From Priestia filamentosa (GTDB lineage Bacteria > Bacillota > Bacilli > Bacillales > Bacillaceae_H): a DNA stretch of 64,000 nucleotides. Shown here one piece after another: positions 1 to 8,773 of the stretch. Where the stretch lies: positions 248,001 through 312,000 of the forward strand of contig NZ_FXAJ01000001.1 in assembly GCF_900177535.1 (NCBI RefSeq), in the 5' to 3' direction. The translations under genes were made by a program, and so were the position numbers. Every line of letters begins with the position of its first letter. Position 1 is the first letter of the stretch. The notes beneath the pieces were generated by a model. That model was not told the origin of the DNA. It was given only the letters and a program-made list of their open reading frames with translations, and made no database searches.

Positions 1-1
1 T

Positions 2-256
2 TATCTAGACGACTATAATGTGCTTTCATTAGAAATTCAGCTTGAAAATCATCGTGATGCAGCTTTTTATTTACAAAACTTAAAAGATTCATCACTTGTT
101 GAGAAAGCGAGCCTTTTGTCTATTGATACATCTCATGTTACAGAAGAAGTGGAGACGCAAGATGGGGAACTATCAACATATCAAGCAACATATTCTCTCA
201 TCATAGACTTAGAGCAGCTTAAAACACAGAGTGAAAAGCAAGAGGAGACAGAATAA
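2..256 (+). CDS. PilN-like pilus assembly protein, 3' end only
   Basis: The reading frame is open from base 2, upstream of the GTG at 20, so the gene enters from outside the window and only its C-terminal 84 residues are visible. The visible part is soluble and acidic (it ends QEETE) with no membrane segment. The assignment to a PilN/GspL-like inner-membrane platform protein rests mainly on position: the next gene starts on the base after this stop and looks like PilO, and Bacillaceae often carry pilM-pilN-pilO next to spoIIB. The domain that would prove it lies outside the window. Confidence 0.5.
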   Translation, partial: YLDDYNVLSLEIQLENHRDAAFYLQNLKDSSLVEKASLLSIDTSHVTEEVETQDGELSTYQATYSLIIDLEQLKTQSEKQEETE

Positions 257-1000
257 ATGATATGGTCTGTAAAGAAAAAACACGTATTGATATTAAGTAT
301 TTGTTTCCTTGTTTTATTCTTTCTCATTTTTTGGCTTTATCATCACTACTATGCTCCTCTTGAACTTAAAGAAGAAGTAAAGGCAGAGACGTTAAAGAAA
401 GAGCAAGCATATACTAACAAGCTGAAAATAGAAAGTGAAGGAAAAGAAGTTACCGCAAAAGATGCCTATAATTTACAAAAAACTATTCCGATTGACGTGA
501 ACTTACAAGACATTTTACTTTCGATAGAAAAAGCAGAGCTAAAAGCGAACATAACAATCGTTGATATGGCTTTTGGAAAAGATGAAATCATAAAGAAACA
601 GCGCGAGAAAAATCAAAGCTTAGAAGAATATGAAAGATGGAATGAGCATAAGCGAGAGGTTGGAAATATGCCTCTGCATATGCCAGGCAACCTAAAGGGG
701 CAAAGCATTGAAGTGACATTCGAAGCTTCAACATATGAAGAAGCGCTAGGCTTTCTAAATGATTTTAATAAAAGTGAGCGTGGAGTTGCAATTGAAGGGC
801 TATCAATTCAGCCTGCTAAAAGTGAGGAGAACGTCGAGCCTTCAGATGAGGAAAGCGAAAGTACAACAGAGCAGTTGCCACAGTATGTGCTTAGCTTTAC
901 AGTTTTTTATTATCCATCATTAACTAATATGCCAACTAAACCGAATGAACTCAGTACTCCTGATGGTGAAGGAAAAACAACGCCTTTTAAAAATGAATAA
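257..1000 (+). CDS. PilO-like pilus assembly protein
   Basis: A 247-residue protein with a short basic N-terminus, one membrane segment at about residues 9-28, then a charged helical stretch (about 35-75) and an alpha/beta-looking domain (about 78-230) with a low-complexity acidic insert near 195-210. This is the PilO plan: single-pass, coiled coil, ferredoxin-like domain. In type IV pilus systems and the related Com pseudopilus, PilN and PilO dimerise at the membrane to support the assembly platform. The start directly abuts the upstream stop, implying translational coupling. Family assignment is an inference from architecture and neighbours; sequence conservation in this family is weak. Confidence 0.55.
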   Translation: MIWSVKKKHVLILSICFLVLFFLIFWLYHHYYAPLELKEEVKAETLKKEQAYTNKLKIESEGKEVTAKDAYNLQKTIPIDVNLQDILLSIEKAELKANITIVDMAFGKDEIIKKQREKNQSLEEYERWNEHKREVGNMPLHMPGNLKGQSIEVTFEASTYEEALGFLNDFNKSERGVAIEGLSIQPAKSEENVEPSDEESESTTEQLPQYVLSFTVFYYPSLTNMPTKPNELSTPDGEGKTTPFKNE

Positions 1001-1007
1001 TACAAAG

Positions 1008-1069
1008 AAGAACAACACATATTGTCGAAAGAAACTACGAGCAAGGCGACAAATGTCTTGTTCTTTTTT
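1008..1069 (+). terminator. Intrinsic terminator after the pil-like genes
   Basis: Two arms of about 20 nt (1008-1027 and 1047-1065) pair almost perfectly, with one mismatch and one bulge, around a 19-nt loop, and a run of T follows. It separates the pil-like genes from spoIIB. Confidence 0.8.
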
Positions 1070-1152
1070 TATTTTAATGTGATAGGGTTGGTGTAGGTTT
1101 TAAGGAGACGGTACTATTCTAACGTACAATCATGGACTAACAGGGTGGTGAA

Positions 1153-2130
1153 ATGGTGGACAAGCAATCCTCAGATAAAATATTAGTTAAAATTAATGGA
1201 AAGAAACAAGAAGCAACATTAAGCAAAAAACAGAACAATAAAAAGACGTTTTCATGGGTGCTTCCAGAAACAGAAAAGGAAATATCAGCAACTGCGGAGG
1301 AATCAAACATTGTTCCGCTCAAAAAGGTAGATCGCTATAAACAGGAAAGAAACAAGAAGCTTATTAAAAGGAAATCTTCTCTTCCACCAGGGAAAAAACC
1401 GTTTTGGTTTAAGATAGTAGGCATTGTAGCATGTGCTTGTCTAGTAGGAATAGGTCTTGGGTTGTTTAGCGTAAACATGCTGACAGCAACGGAAGAGAAG
1501 ACGCCTAAACAAGAGAAAATAGCACAAGCAAAAGAAGGAAAAGATTCTGAACCAAAAGAATCGGTCAGTTCAAATAGTGAGGGAAAAAAGACAGAACAGA
1601 AAGAGCAAAAGAAATCTTCTTTTACAATTAAGCTAGATGCTTTTATTGTGCAGGCAGGTGTTTTCTCTACAAAAGAGGCCGCTGAAAAAGAAGGGAGAAA
1701 GCTATCTGTACCTGTTGAAGTTATAAAGCAAAATGATAAATTCACTCTTATAGCAGGAATTTCACCAACTTTGAGTGAAGCGAGAGCTCTTGGTAAAAGA
1801 ATAGAGGAACAGGGCGTATCTGTATATGCTAAAAAGTACGAAGGAGATTTGCAAGCGAAAGATATTGCTGATAAAGATGGAGAGCATCTTGCAATGCTTC
1901 TTCAGACGGCTATTGTTCAATCTTCAAAAGCAGTTGAGGGAGAGGAAGTGGAACAAGAAGCTTTAAAGGAACTTAAAACACAGCTTGGTACGCTTTCAAA
2001 GAAAGATGACTTGAAAGAATATATAACTTCTCTTAGCAGCCTTGAAAAAAGTATTGAAGTACCGTTAACAAAAGAAGGTGGAGAAGGGATGCAAAAAAAC
2101 CTTTTAAAAGTAATTGCTAAACTTTCGTAA
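1153..2130 (+). CDS. spoIIB: Stage II sporulation protein B (SpoIIB)
   Basis: A 325-residue protein close to the 332 of B. subtilis SpoIIB and in the same place, directly before maf. It has a basic cytoplasmic N-terminal part (1-82), one membrane segment (about 84-108), a Lys/Glu-rich linker (112-160) and a SPOR-type peptidoglycan-binding domain at about 164-232, beginning with the phrase FIVQAGVFST. SpoIIB helps localise the SpoIIDMP engulfment machinery to the septum and speeds septal peptidoglycan thinning. The ATG at 1153 follows a GGTGGTGAA-type ribosome site; the adjacent GTG at 1156 is a less likely start. Confidence 0.9.
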   Translation: MVDKQSSDKILVKINGKKQEATLSKKQNNKKTFSWVLPETEKEISATAEESNIVPLKKVDRYKQERNKKLIKRKSSLPPGKKPFWFKIVGIVACACLVGIGLGLFSVNMLTATEEKTPKQEKIAQAKEGKDSEPKESVSSNSEGKKTEQKEQKKSSFTIKLDAFIVQAGVFSTKEAAEKEGRKLSVPVEVIKQNDKFTLIAGISPTLSEARALGKRIEEQGVSVYAKKYEGDLQAKDIADKDGEHLAMLLQTAIVQSSKAVEGEEVEQEALKELKTQLGTLSKKDDLKEYITSLSSLEKSIEVPLTKEGGEGMQKNLLKVIAKLS

Positions 2131-2160
2131 AGATCTCTTTGAATGAAAAGGGGTCTTTTT
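2129..2160 (+). terminator. Terminator after spoIIB
   Basis: Arms 2129-2137 and 2150-2158 pair with two G-U wobbles, followed by a T run. The 5' arm begins inside the spoIIB TAA stop codon. The stem is weak, so readthrough into maf is possible. Confidence 0.55.
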
Positions 2161-2172
2161 ATTATGAACAAA

Positions 2173-2201
2173 TTGTGATTGCTCCCTCTCTTTGTTAAAA
2201 T
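2173..2201 (+). promoter_or_regulatory. SigA-type promoter for maf-radC
   Basis: TTGTGA (2173-2178) and TAAAAT (2196-2201) are separated by 17 bp, 47 bp before the maf start. Confidence 0.5.
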
Positions 2202-2248
2202 GAGAATGTATCTCTCTACTCAATCATAAACGCAAAGGAGTTTCCATA

Positions 2249-2818
2249 ATGAAAACAGCATTGGTATTAGCTTCTAATTCTCCACGTCGTCGTCAGCTTC
2301 TACAAGAAGCAGGCCTTACATTTACTATTCGCCCAAGTACAATTGAAGAGCATATGGATCAAAAGCTTCCTCCTTCACAGGTTGTTACAGATCTTGCAAC
2401 TCAAAAAGCTGAATCTGTTCCAAAGAATGATGAGGAAGTTGTTCTTGGTGCAGATACAATTGTAACTGTAGACGGAAAAATTCTCGGTAAGCCGTCTGAT
2501 GAAGAAGAAGCTTTTAAGACACTTCGCTTTCTCTCTGGAAGAACTCATGAAGTTTTTACAGGAGTTGCGCTTGTAAAAGGAAAAGAGACATCAACCTTTT
2601 ATAGTCGTACAGAGGTAACTTTTTATGAGTTAACAGATGAAGAAATAATGCGCTACATTGGGACAGGAGAACCAATGGACAAAGCAGGGGCGTATGGTAT
2701 TCAAGGAAAAGGAGCTTTGTTTGTTAAAGAAATTAGCGGTGATTATTATGCTGTAGTTGGTCTGCCGCTCTCAAAGACGGTGCGAGAATTAAAGAAACTT
2801 GGGGTTTCCCTTCCATAA
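2249..2818 (+). CDS. maf: Maf nucleotide pyrophosphatase / septum inhibitor
   Basis: A 189-residue protein of the Maf/HAM1 fold. The N-terminal signature [16 protein letters not shown] (about 8-23) and GADTIV (about 69-74) mark the nucleotide-binding active site. Maf proteins hydrolyse non-canonical or excess dNTPs to the monophosphate (dTTP/UTP in the YhdE branch), and overproduction in B. subtilis blocks septation. It sits between spoIIB and radC as in B. subtilis, with AAAGGAG upstream of the ATG. The length is normal for the family. Confidence 0.95.
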   Translation: MKTALVLASNSPRRRQLLQEAGLTFTIRPSTIEEHMDQKLPPSQVVTDLATQKAESVPKNDEEVVLGADTIVTVDGKILGKPSDEEEAFKTLRFLSGRTHEVFTGVALVKGKETSTFYSRTEVTFYELTDEEIMRYIGTGEPMDKAGAYGIQGKGALFVKEISGDYYAVVGLPLSKTVRELKKLGVSLP

Positions 2819-2837
2819 TAAAAAGGAGGGAATACAA

Positions 2838-3527
2838 GTGAAAAAAGAATGGGTTATGATTCAAGACTTTCCTGATGATGAAAGGCCTAGAGAACGCCTT
2901 TTATCGTTTGGTGCAAGTCATTTATCTAACAACGAACTTTTGGCAATCTTGCTTCGCACAGGAACAAAAGAGGAATCTGTGCTTCAACTTGCCAATCGAA
3001 TTTTACACAAATATGACGGATTGCATCTTATGAATCAAGCTACTGTTGAAGAACTTACAAGTATTAAAGGTATTGGGATGGCTAAAGCCATTCAGATTAT
3101 AGCAGCACTTGAAATTGGAAGAAGAGTAGCGAATCTACATGTGACAGATCGATATGTTGTAAGAAGTCCTGAAGATGGCGCAAACTACGTTATGGAAGAG
3201 ATGCGTCATTTATCACAGGAACATTTTGTTTGCCTCTTTTTAAATACAAAAAATCAAGTTCTTCTAAAAAAGACCATCTTCATTGGTAGTTTGAACTCCT
3301 CAATTGTTCATCCACGTGACATCTTCAGAGAGGCGTTACGCCGCTCAGCAGCTTCAATTATTTGTATTCATAATCATCCATCAGGAAGTCCTGAACCAAG
3401 TAAAGAAGATATAGAAGTAACCAAAAGGCTTAAAGAATGCGGAATTTTAATGGGAATCGACATTCTTGATCATATTATTATCGGTGATCGTAAATTTGTT
3501 AGTTTAAGAGAGAAAGGTTATGTGTAA
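2838..3527 (+). CDS. radC: RadC-family JAB/MPN-domain protein
   Basis: A 229-residue protein starting at the GTG at 2838 behind AAGGAGGG, which gives MKKEWVMIQDFP as in other Bacillus RadC. It has a helix-hairpin-helix region (about 60-100) and a JAMM metal site, HNHPSGSPEPSKED (about 181-194), in the C-terminal MPN domain. The family was named for DNA repair, but its biochemical role is unsettled; the JAMM residues are all present. The gene lies 19 bp after maf and is probably co-transcribed. An in-frame start further upstream at 2799 would overlap maf and has no ribosome site. Confidence 0.92.
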   Translation: MKKEWVMIQDFPDDERPRERLLSFGASHLSNNELLAILLRTGTKEESVLQLANRILHKYDGLHLMNQATVEELTSIKGIGMAKAIQIIAALEIGRRVANLHVTDRYVVRSPEDGANYVMEEMRHLSQEHFVCLFLNTKNQVLLKKTIFIGSLNSSIVHPRDIFREALRRSAASIICIHNHPSGSPEPSKEDIEVTKRLKECGILMGIDILDHIIIGDRKFVSLREKGYV

Positions 3528-3528
3528 C

Positions 3529-3573
3529 AAAATTCTGTTTCATACGTTAATAGTAAGGAAGCAGGGTTTTTTT
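3529..3573 (+). terminator. Terminator after radC
   Basis: Arms 3529-3541 and 3558-3570 pair with several G-U wobbles around a 16-nt loop, followed by a T tract. Confidence 0.6.
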
Positions 3574-3733
3574 GTTATTATTAGCAATCAAAACTAGAAA
3601 AACAGGGACAAGATTACTCTACCTTTTTTATTATGATTACGTTATAATAAAAGGCATGGATTTTTTGAGAAAGTCTTGAAAAAATACTGTTTTTGTCGAA
3701 GATTACCTTTTGATGACAGAATCCATTTTTACA

Positions 3734-3762
3734 TTGACATATGCTCTTGGACTCGACACAAT
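3734..3762 (+). promoter_or_regulatory. Candidate promoter in the 333-bp mreB upstream region
   Basis: The stretch 3574-3906 holds no gene. It contains a perfect TTGACA (3734-3739) with CACAAT 17 bp later (3757-3762). A second candidate is a TATAAT at 3643-3648 without a good -35. A Spo0A-box-like TGTCGAA lies at 3694-3700. The long leader (about 135 nt from the TTGACA promoter) shows no obvious terminator. Confidence 0.45.
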
Positions 3763-3906
3763 AAAGATTGTTGGTTTTTTATAACATTCTTTGTATGAGT
3801 AACAATAGAACTAGACTTTTAGTGAATAAAAACAAAAAGTCCTATATCAATTAAAAATAATAGATAAAACTTTGTGATATTTGAGAGAGAAAGGGAGATA
3901 CACATT

Positions 3907-4929
3907 ATGTTTGGAATTGGTACACGTGACCTTGGAATCGATTTAGGTACGGCTAACACATTAGTATATGTAAAAGGAAAAGGAATTGTTGTTCGTGAAC
4001 CATCGGTTGTAGCGCTACAAACAGATTCAAGAGACATCGTTGCAGTGGGTAACGATGCTAAAAATATGATTGGACGTACACCCGGAAATGTCATTGCTCT
4101 TCGTCCAATGAAAGACGGCGTTATTGCTGATTATGAAACAACAGCAACAATGATGAAGTATTATATCAAACAAGCACAGAAAAATAAGAGCGTCTTTTCA
4201 GGTAAGCCATATGTCATGATTTGTGTTCCTTCTGGGATTACAGCAGTTGAAAAACGAGCGGTTATTGATGCAACTCGTCAAGCGGGTGCACGTGATGCTT
4301 ACACAATTGAAGAACCATTTGCTGCTGCAATTGGAGCGAATTTACCAGTATGGGAGCCAACTGGTAGTATGGTAGTAGATATCGGTGGAGGTACAACAGA
4401 AGTTGCTATCATTTCACTTGGTGGGATTGTAACAAGTCAATCTATTCGCATTGCTGGTGATGAGATGGACGAAGCTATTATTCAGTATATTCGCAAAAAC
4501 TACAATCTTATGATTGGAGAACGTACAGCAGAAGCAATGAAAGTAGAAATCGGTTCTGCAAGTACACCAGAAGATGTAGAAAATATGGAAATTCGCGGTC
4601 GAGATCTTTTAACAGGATTACCAAAAACAATTGAGATTTCTGCCGACGAAATTGCAGACGCTCTTAAAGATACTGTGCAAGCAATTATTGATTCTGTAAA
4701 AAGCACGCTTGAGCAAACGCCTCCAGAGCTTGCAGCAGATATCATGGATCGTGGAATTGTTCTAACAGGTGGTGGAGCGCTTCTTCGTAACCTAGATAAA
4801 ATGATTAGTGATGAAACAAGCATGCCTGTTGTTATTGCAGAAGATCCACTTGACTGTGTAGCTATCGGAACAGGAAAAGCTTTAGAACATATTGATCTAT
4901 TTAAAAACAGAGCAGAGTCCAAGCGATAA
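3907..4929 (+). CDS. mreB: Rod-shape actin homologue MreB
   Basis: A 340-residue protein starting at the ATG at 3907 ([18 protein letters not shown]). The actin-fold nucleotide motifs are visible: phosphate 1 (GIDLGTANT, about 10-18), phosphate 2 ([10 protein letters not shown], about 160) and the adenosine motif (LTGGGALL, about 292). MreB polymerises under the membrane and directs cylindrical wall synthesis with MreC, MreD, RodA and PBP2. mreC follows after 18 bp and mreD overlaps it. The in-frame ATG at 3874 has no ribosome site and would add residues absent from the family. Confidence 0.98.
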   Translation: MFGIGTRDLGIDLGTANTLVYVKGKGIVVREPSVVALQTDSRDIVAVGNDAKNMIGRTPGNVIALRPMKDGVIADYETTATMMKYYIKQAQKNKSVFSGKPYVMICVPSGITAVEKRAVIDATRQAGARDAYTIEEPFAAAIGANLPVWEPTGSMVVDIGGGTTEVAIISLGGIVTSQSIRIAGDEMDEAIIQYIRKNYNLMIGERTAEAMKVEIGSASTPEDVENMEIRGRDLLTGLPKTIEISADEIADALKDTVQAIIDSVKSTLEQTPPELAADIMDRGIVLTGGGALLRNLDKMISDETSMPVVIAEDPLDCVAIGTGKALEHIDLFKNRAESKR

Positions 4930-4947
4930 GATTAGAGGTGTAACGTC

Positions 4948-5820
4948 ATGCCACAATTTTTCTTCAATAAAAGATTGATTGTGTTACTAGTAAGTATCAT
5001 TATTCTCGTGGCATTGATTGGTTTTTCTTTAAACGGACGTAAAACGATCACATGGCCAGAGCAATTTGTTAAGGATACAGTTGGACTGGTACAGTCAACG
5101 GCCCATAAGCCGGCTCAGTATGTTGCCGATTTCTTTGGAAACATTGAAGATCTCAAAAATACATATGAGGAAAACAAAGTACTAAAAAAGAATCTTGATA
5201 AATATATGCAGCTCGAAGCAGATGTGAAAGATTTAGAGCGGAAGAACAAAGAGCTTAATGAGCGACTTGATAAAGATTCAACACTACGTGATTACGATCC
5301 AATTAATGCTACGGTCATTGCAAGAAGTCCTGATCGATGGAATGAAGCGATTTCTATTGATCGCGGAAAAGTTCATGGAGTCGAAAATGATATGGCTGTT
5401 ATGACATCAAGCGGTTTAATTGGACGTGTCGTAGACGCATCACAGTTTACATCAACAGTGCAACTACTAAGCTCTCAAGATCGAACAAACCGCGCTTCTG
5501 TTACAATCCAAGGATCTAAAAATGTAAATGGTCTTATTTCAGGCTACGATCAAAAACGTGAAGCATTGATTCTAACAGGTATTCCTCATAGCGCGAAGAT
5601 AAAAGAAAAGCAAAAAGTCATTACGTCTGGGTATTCAGGTGTTTTCCCTCAAGGACGTATTGTTGGAGAAATTAGCGATATTGAATCAGATAACTATGGG
5701 CTAACAAAAACAGCATATGTAAAACCTGCAGCTGATTTTAAAGATATCCAAGATGTGACAGTATTAAAACGAGTAGAACCTTCTCCACAGAAATCACTTG
5801 ATGAGGAGGAAGAAGAGTGA
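4948..5820 (+). CDS. mreC: Rod-shape protein MreC
   Basis: A 290-residue protein, the same length as B. subtilis MreC. It has one N-terminal membrane anchor (about 9-27), a coiled coil (about 65-112) and a two-domain beta-barrel ectodomain (about 118-275) with the family phrases VGRVVDASQFTSTVQLL and VITSGYSGVFPQGRIVG. The C-terminus is acidic (DEEEEE). MreC links the MreB filaments to extracellular wall synthases. Its stop overlaps the mreD start by 4 bp. Confidence 0.97.
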   Translation: MPQFFFNKRLIVLLVSIIILVALIGFSLNGRKTITWPEQFVKDTVGLVQSTAHKPAQYVADFFGNIEDLKNTYEENKVLKKNLDKYMQLEADVKDLERKNKELNERLDKDSTLRDYDPINATVIARSPDRWNEAISIDRGKVHGVENDMAVMTSSGLIGRVVDASQFTSTVQLLSSQDRTNRASVTIQGSKNVNGLISGYDQKREALILTGIPHSAKIKEKQKVITSGYSGVFPQGRIVGEISDIESDNYGLTKTAYVKPAADFKDIQDVTVLKRVEPSPQKSLDEEEEE

Positions 5821-6332
5821 TTCGTTACTTCCTTCCCATCATTGTTTCTGTAGTGTTTATTGCTGATAGTTTATTCGTGAACTTTTTTGCTAATCAATCT
5901 TGGTTTCATCAGTGGATTTTATCACCGAAACTGACGCTTATTGTGTTGCTTTTAGCGACGATTTACATAAATCCGAAAAAAGGAATTCAGTATGCGTTCT
6001 TTTTCGGTCTTTTGTATGACATCGTGTATACAGACTTGTTAGGTGTTTATATGTTCGGGATGCCTGCAATTTGCTATATTGTATCCAAGCTGTTAAAAGT
6101 TCTTCAAACAAATGTTGTCATCATTACGATTTTAACAATTGTGGGGATTACGCTGTTAGAGTTTTACGTTTATGAGATTAACAGTATGATTGGTTTGACG
6201 CATATGTCTATGGACCGCTTCCTAACATATCGCCTTTATCCGACACTAATCTTAAACCTTGTTTTTGTGGTTCTTCTAGCGTACCCATTAAAAAAACAGT
6301 TTGAAAAAGTAGCTTATAAGCTAACAGATTAA
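5817..6332 (+). CDS. mreD: Rod-shape membrane protein MreD
   Basis: A 171-residue polytopic protein with about five to six membrane segments, the normal MreD size (172 in B. subtilis). The GTG start at 5817 overlaps the mreC stop by 4 bp, which implies translational coupling. MreD is the integral-membrane partner of MreC in the elongasome. Identification is by length, hydrophobicity and operon position together with the recognisable N-terminal FLPIIVSVVFIADSLFVNFF. Confidence 0.93.
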   Translation: MIRYFLPIIVSVVFIADSLFVNFFANQSWFHQWILSPKLTLIVLLLATIYINPKKGIQYAFFFGLLYDIVYTDLLGVYMFGMPAICYIVSKLLKVLQTNVVIITILTIVGITLLEFYVYEINSMIGLTHMSMDRFLTYRLYPTLILNLVFVVLLAYPLKKQFEKVAYKLTD

Positions 6333-6345
6333 CAGTTGCGTATAA

Positions 6346-6375
6346 AGAGGAATTTAACTAGCCCTTGTCGAAATA
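6346..6375 (+). promoter_or_regulatory. SigH-type promoter for minCD
   Basis: AGAGGAATT (6346-6354) fits the SigH -35 consensus RnAGGAWWT fully, and GTCGAAATA (6367-6375), 12 bp later, fits the -10 RnnGAATWW except for one base. The -10 overlaps a Spo0A-box-like TGTCGAA (6366-6372). It lies 23 bp before the minC start. Confidence 0.55.
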
Positions 6376-6397
6376 AACATTCGTTGAGGTGAACGTT

Positions 6398-7069
6398 GTG
6401 AAGAAACAAAATGTAATTATAAAAGGAACAAAAGATGGATTAACGTTGCATCTCGATGATACGTGTTCGTTTCACGATGTGCTAAATGAATTGGAGCGAA
6501 AATTGTCTTCAAATCAATATGGAGGACACAATCAACTTGTGTCTGTTCAATTAAGAGTAGGAAACAGATATTTAACGCCCGATCAAGAAGAACAAATAAA
6601 GTCACTCGTTCGGAGTAAAAATCATCTTGTAGTAGAGAGCATTGAGTCAAACGTCGTGTCAAAAGAAGAAGCATTAAAAATTAAGCAGCAAAATGAAATT
6701 GTTTCAGTAGCAAGAGTCGTACGCTCAGGACAAGTCTTGCACGTGGAAGGAGATCTTCTTTTAATTGGAGATGTTAATCCCGGTGGAACAGTCATTGCTG
6801 GAGGAAATATTTTTGTGCTTGGCGTATTAAAAGGCATTGCACATGCCGGCTATTATGGAAATGATCAAGCTGTTATTTCAGCTTCTAAAATGGAACCAAC
6901 ACAGCTCCGCATTTGTGAAGCTTTTAGTCGTGCAGAGGAAGCCGATAAAAATGAAGAACATGATATGGAGTGTGCGTATCTTGATGAAGACAAGCGCATT
7001 GTCATTGAACGCTCACAGCTTATGTCTCATCTTCGCCCTAATTTGACACGCTTAGAAAGGAGAAGTTGA
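6398..7069 (+). CDS. minC: Septum-site inhibitor MinC
   Basis: A 223-residue protein starting at the GTG at 6398, placed correctly behind GAGGTGA (6386-6392); the GTG at 6389 lies inside that site. N-terminal domain at about 1-100 (FtsZ-interacting) and C-terminal beta-helix at about 103-220 with the conserved [20 protein letters not shown] block (about 109-128) and [17 protein letters not shown]. MinC dimers antagonise FtsZ polymerisation away from midcell and are recruited by MinD. The minD ribosome site lies in its last codons. Confidence 0.96.
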   Translation: MKKQNVIIKGTKDGLTLHLDDTCSFHDVLNELERKLSSNQYGGHNQLVSVQLRVGNRYLTPDQEEQIKSLVRSKNHLVVESIESNVVSKEEALKIKQQNEIVSVARVVRSGQVLHVEGDLLLIGDVNPGGTVIAGGNIFVLGVLKGIAHAGYYGNDQAVISASKMEPTQLRICEAFSRAEEADKNEEHDMECAYLDEDKRIVIERSQLMSHLRPNLTRLERRS

Positions 7070-7071
7070 CA

Positions 7072-7869
7072 TTGGGAGAGGCTATTGTTGTTACGTCAGG
7101 AAAAGGCGGCGTTGGAAAAACAACGACGTCTGCTAACTTAGGAACCGCACTCGCCCTAACTGGTAAGCGGGTTTGCCTAGTCGATACAGATATCGGTTTG
7201 CGCAATTTAGACGTTATTATGGGGTTAGAGAACCGCATCATCTATGATTTAGTAGATGTTGTGAACGGTCGCTGTACGCCTCAAAAGGCGCTTATTAAAG
7301 ATAAGCGTTTTGAATGTTTATATTTGTTGCCTGCTGCTCAAACAAGTGATAAAACGGCCGTAACGCCGGAGCAGATGAAAGAACTTATTACAGAACTAAA
7401 GCAAGACTATGATTATATCATTATTGACTGTCCTGCTGGAATTGAACAAGGATATAAAAATGCCGTTTCTGGAGCAGATAAGGCTCTTGTTGTTACAACA
7501 CCTGAAATTTCATCTGTTCGTGATGCGGATCGTATTATTGGATTGTTAGAGAAAGAAGACATCGAATCTCCAAAGCTTGTAATTAACCGTATTCGCAGTC
7601 ATATGATGAAAAATGGAGATACGTTAGATGTTGATGAAATTGTATCATTGCTGGCTATTGATTTAATTGGCATTATTGCGGATGATGAAGATGTTATCAA
7701 AGCATCCAATAATGGTGAACCAATTGCCATGGACCCATCAAGCAAAGCAGCAATTTCTTATCGTAATATCGCAAGACGTATTTTAGGAGAGTCTGTACCG
7801 CTTCAATCTCTAGATGAAACCAAACAAGGTGTTTTTTCTAAAATTAAGAAATTCTTCGGCGTGCGTTAG
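7072..7869 (+). CDS. minD: Septum-site ATPase MinD
   Basis: A 265-residue protein with a TTG start at 7072, two bases after the minC stop and 9 bp from AAAGGAGA; it begins MGEAIVVTSGKGGVGKTT as in B. subtilis. The TTG at 7066 is too close to the ribosome site. It has the deviant Walker A (SGKGGVGKTT, about 9-18), a DTDIGLRNLD switch region, a DCPAGIEQG Walker B, and a C-terminal amphipathic helix (FSKIKKFFGVR) for membrane binding. It activates MinC; in Bacillus it is placed at poles by DivIVA/MinJ rather than by MinE, and no minE follows here. Confidence 0.98.
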   Translation: MGEAIVVTSGKGGVGKTTTSANLGTALALTGKRVCLVDTDIGLRNLDVIMGLENRIIYDLVDVVNGRCTPQKALIKDKRFECLYLLPAAQTSDKTAVTPEQMKELITELKQDYDYIIIDCPAGIEQGYKNAVSGADKALVVTTPEISSVRDADRIIGLLEKEDIESPKLVINRIRSHMMKNGDTLDVDEIVSLLAIDLIGIIADDEDVIKASNNGEPIAMDPSSKAAISYRNIARRILGESVPLQSLDETKQGVFSKIKKFFGVR

Positions 7870-7887
7870 TTTTTATAATATATGATT

Positions 7888-7924
7888 AAAAAGCTAGAGC
7901 TTTTCCAAAAGCTCTAGCTTTTTT
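7888..7924 (+). terminator. Terminator after minD
   Basis: A 17-bp perfect stem (7888-7904 with 7907-7923) closed by two bases, with A and T tracts on either side. Confidence 0.9.
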
Positions 7925-7930
7925 ATTTTG

Positions 7931-7959
7931 TCATAACCTCACAGGACAAGTCATACATT
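7931..7959 (+). promoter_or_regulatory. SigE-type promoter for spoIVFA-spoIVFB
   Basis: TCATAAC (7931-7937) and CATACATT (7952-7959) are 14 bp apart. The -10 matches the SigE consensus CATACAHT at every position and the -35 matches five of seven. In B. subtilis the spoIVF operon is transcribed by SigE in the mother cell. Confidence 0.7.
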
Positions 7960-7993
7960 TGTTACAAATGACTTGAAGGATTGGTGAGAAGCG

Positions 7994-8773
7994 ATGAATC
8001 GACGTGTCCAAGAAGTTCGTAAGCGAATAGCCGATCGGCGAAGAAATGGGGGGAAAGAAGAGAAGCCGCAAAGGAAGTTTTCATACGATGATTTAATTTC
8101 AGATGAGGAAAACTACAGTGGAGAACGATTTCCGACTTATGAATACAATCCAGAAAGTAAAGAACATCATCCATTATTCTCTCCTCAGTGGTTTCTATTT
8201 AAGCTGTTAACTTCTTTCTGTCTGGTTTTAATTGTTGCTATTCTTTTTAGAAATCCAGCAGTACAGCTCGACGGAGCAAGAACCTTTGTAGAAGATACGA
8301 TGGAAGAAAGTTTTCAGTTTGCTAAAATGTCTGCTTGGTATGAAGAGAAGTTTGGTGAACCTCTTGCTCTCATTCCAAAATCTGTAGGAGAAGAGCCGAC
8401 AGAGGAAGCAAACTCTCAGTATGTTGTGCCAGCATCGGGGAATGTTGTTGAAACATTTGCAAGCTCAAAAAAAGGGGTAACCGTTGAAACAGGAAGTCAA
8501 ACAGCGGTGCAAGCTATGGATGCAGGGTTTGTTAAAAGCATTGAAGAGAAAAAAGATTTTGGAAATACAGTTTCAATTCAGCATGCTGACGGATCAGAGT
8601 CATGGTATAGCGGGCTTGCAAATATTGATGTAAAAACGTTTGATTTTATTGAAAAAGGACAGGTTATTGGAAAAGTGAAGACAGAAGGGGACGATAAAAA
8701 AGGAAGCTATGGATTTGCTCTTTATAAAGATGGTAAATTTATGGATCCTAGTAAGGTGATCTCCTTTGAATAA
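7994..8773 (+). CDS. spoIVFA: Stage IV sporulation protein FA (SpoIVFA)
   Basis: A 259-residue protein (264 in B. subtilis) with a basic, charged cytoplasmic part (1-60), one membrane segment (about 65-85) and a C-terminal LytM/M23-like fold (about 150-259) that lacks the metal-binding His residues and is therefore a degenerate peptidase. SpoIVFA holds SpoIVFB and BofA together in the outer forespore membrane and is cleaved by SpoIVB from the forespore to release SigmaK processing. The gene overlaps spoIVFB by 8 bp. Confidence 0.93.
   Translation: MNRRVQEVRKRIADRRRNGGKEEKPQRKFSYDDLISDEENYSGERFPTYEYNPESKEHHPLFSPQWFLFKLLTSFCLVLIVAILFRNPAVQLDGARTFVEDTMEESFQFAKMSAWYEEKFGEPLALIPKSVGEEPTEEANSQYVVPASGNVVETFASSKKGVTVETGSQTAVQAMDAGFVKSIEEKKDFGNTVSIQHADGSESWYSGLANIDVKTFDFIEKGQVIGKVKTEGDDKKGSYGFALYKDGKFMDPSKVISFE

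Noticed and set aside
1023-1029. Spo0A box (TGTCGAA) upstream of spoIIB
   Set aside because: It is part of the terminator stem of the preceding genes and lies far from any spoIIB promoter that I can see.
4500-4922. 140-residue open frame opposite mreB
   Set aside because: Antisense shadow of a strongly coding gene; low-complexity Ser/Ile content and no ribosome site.
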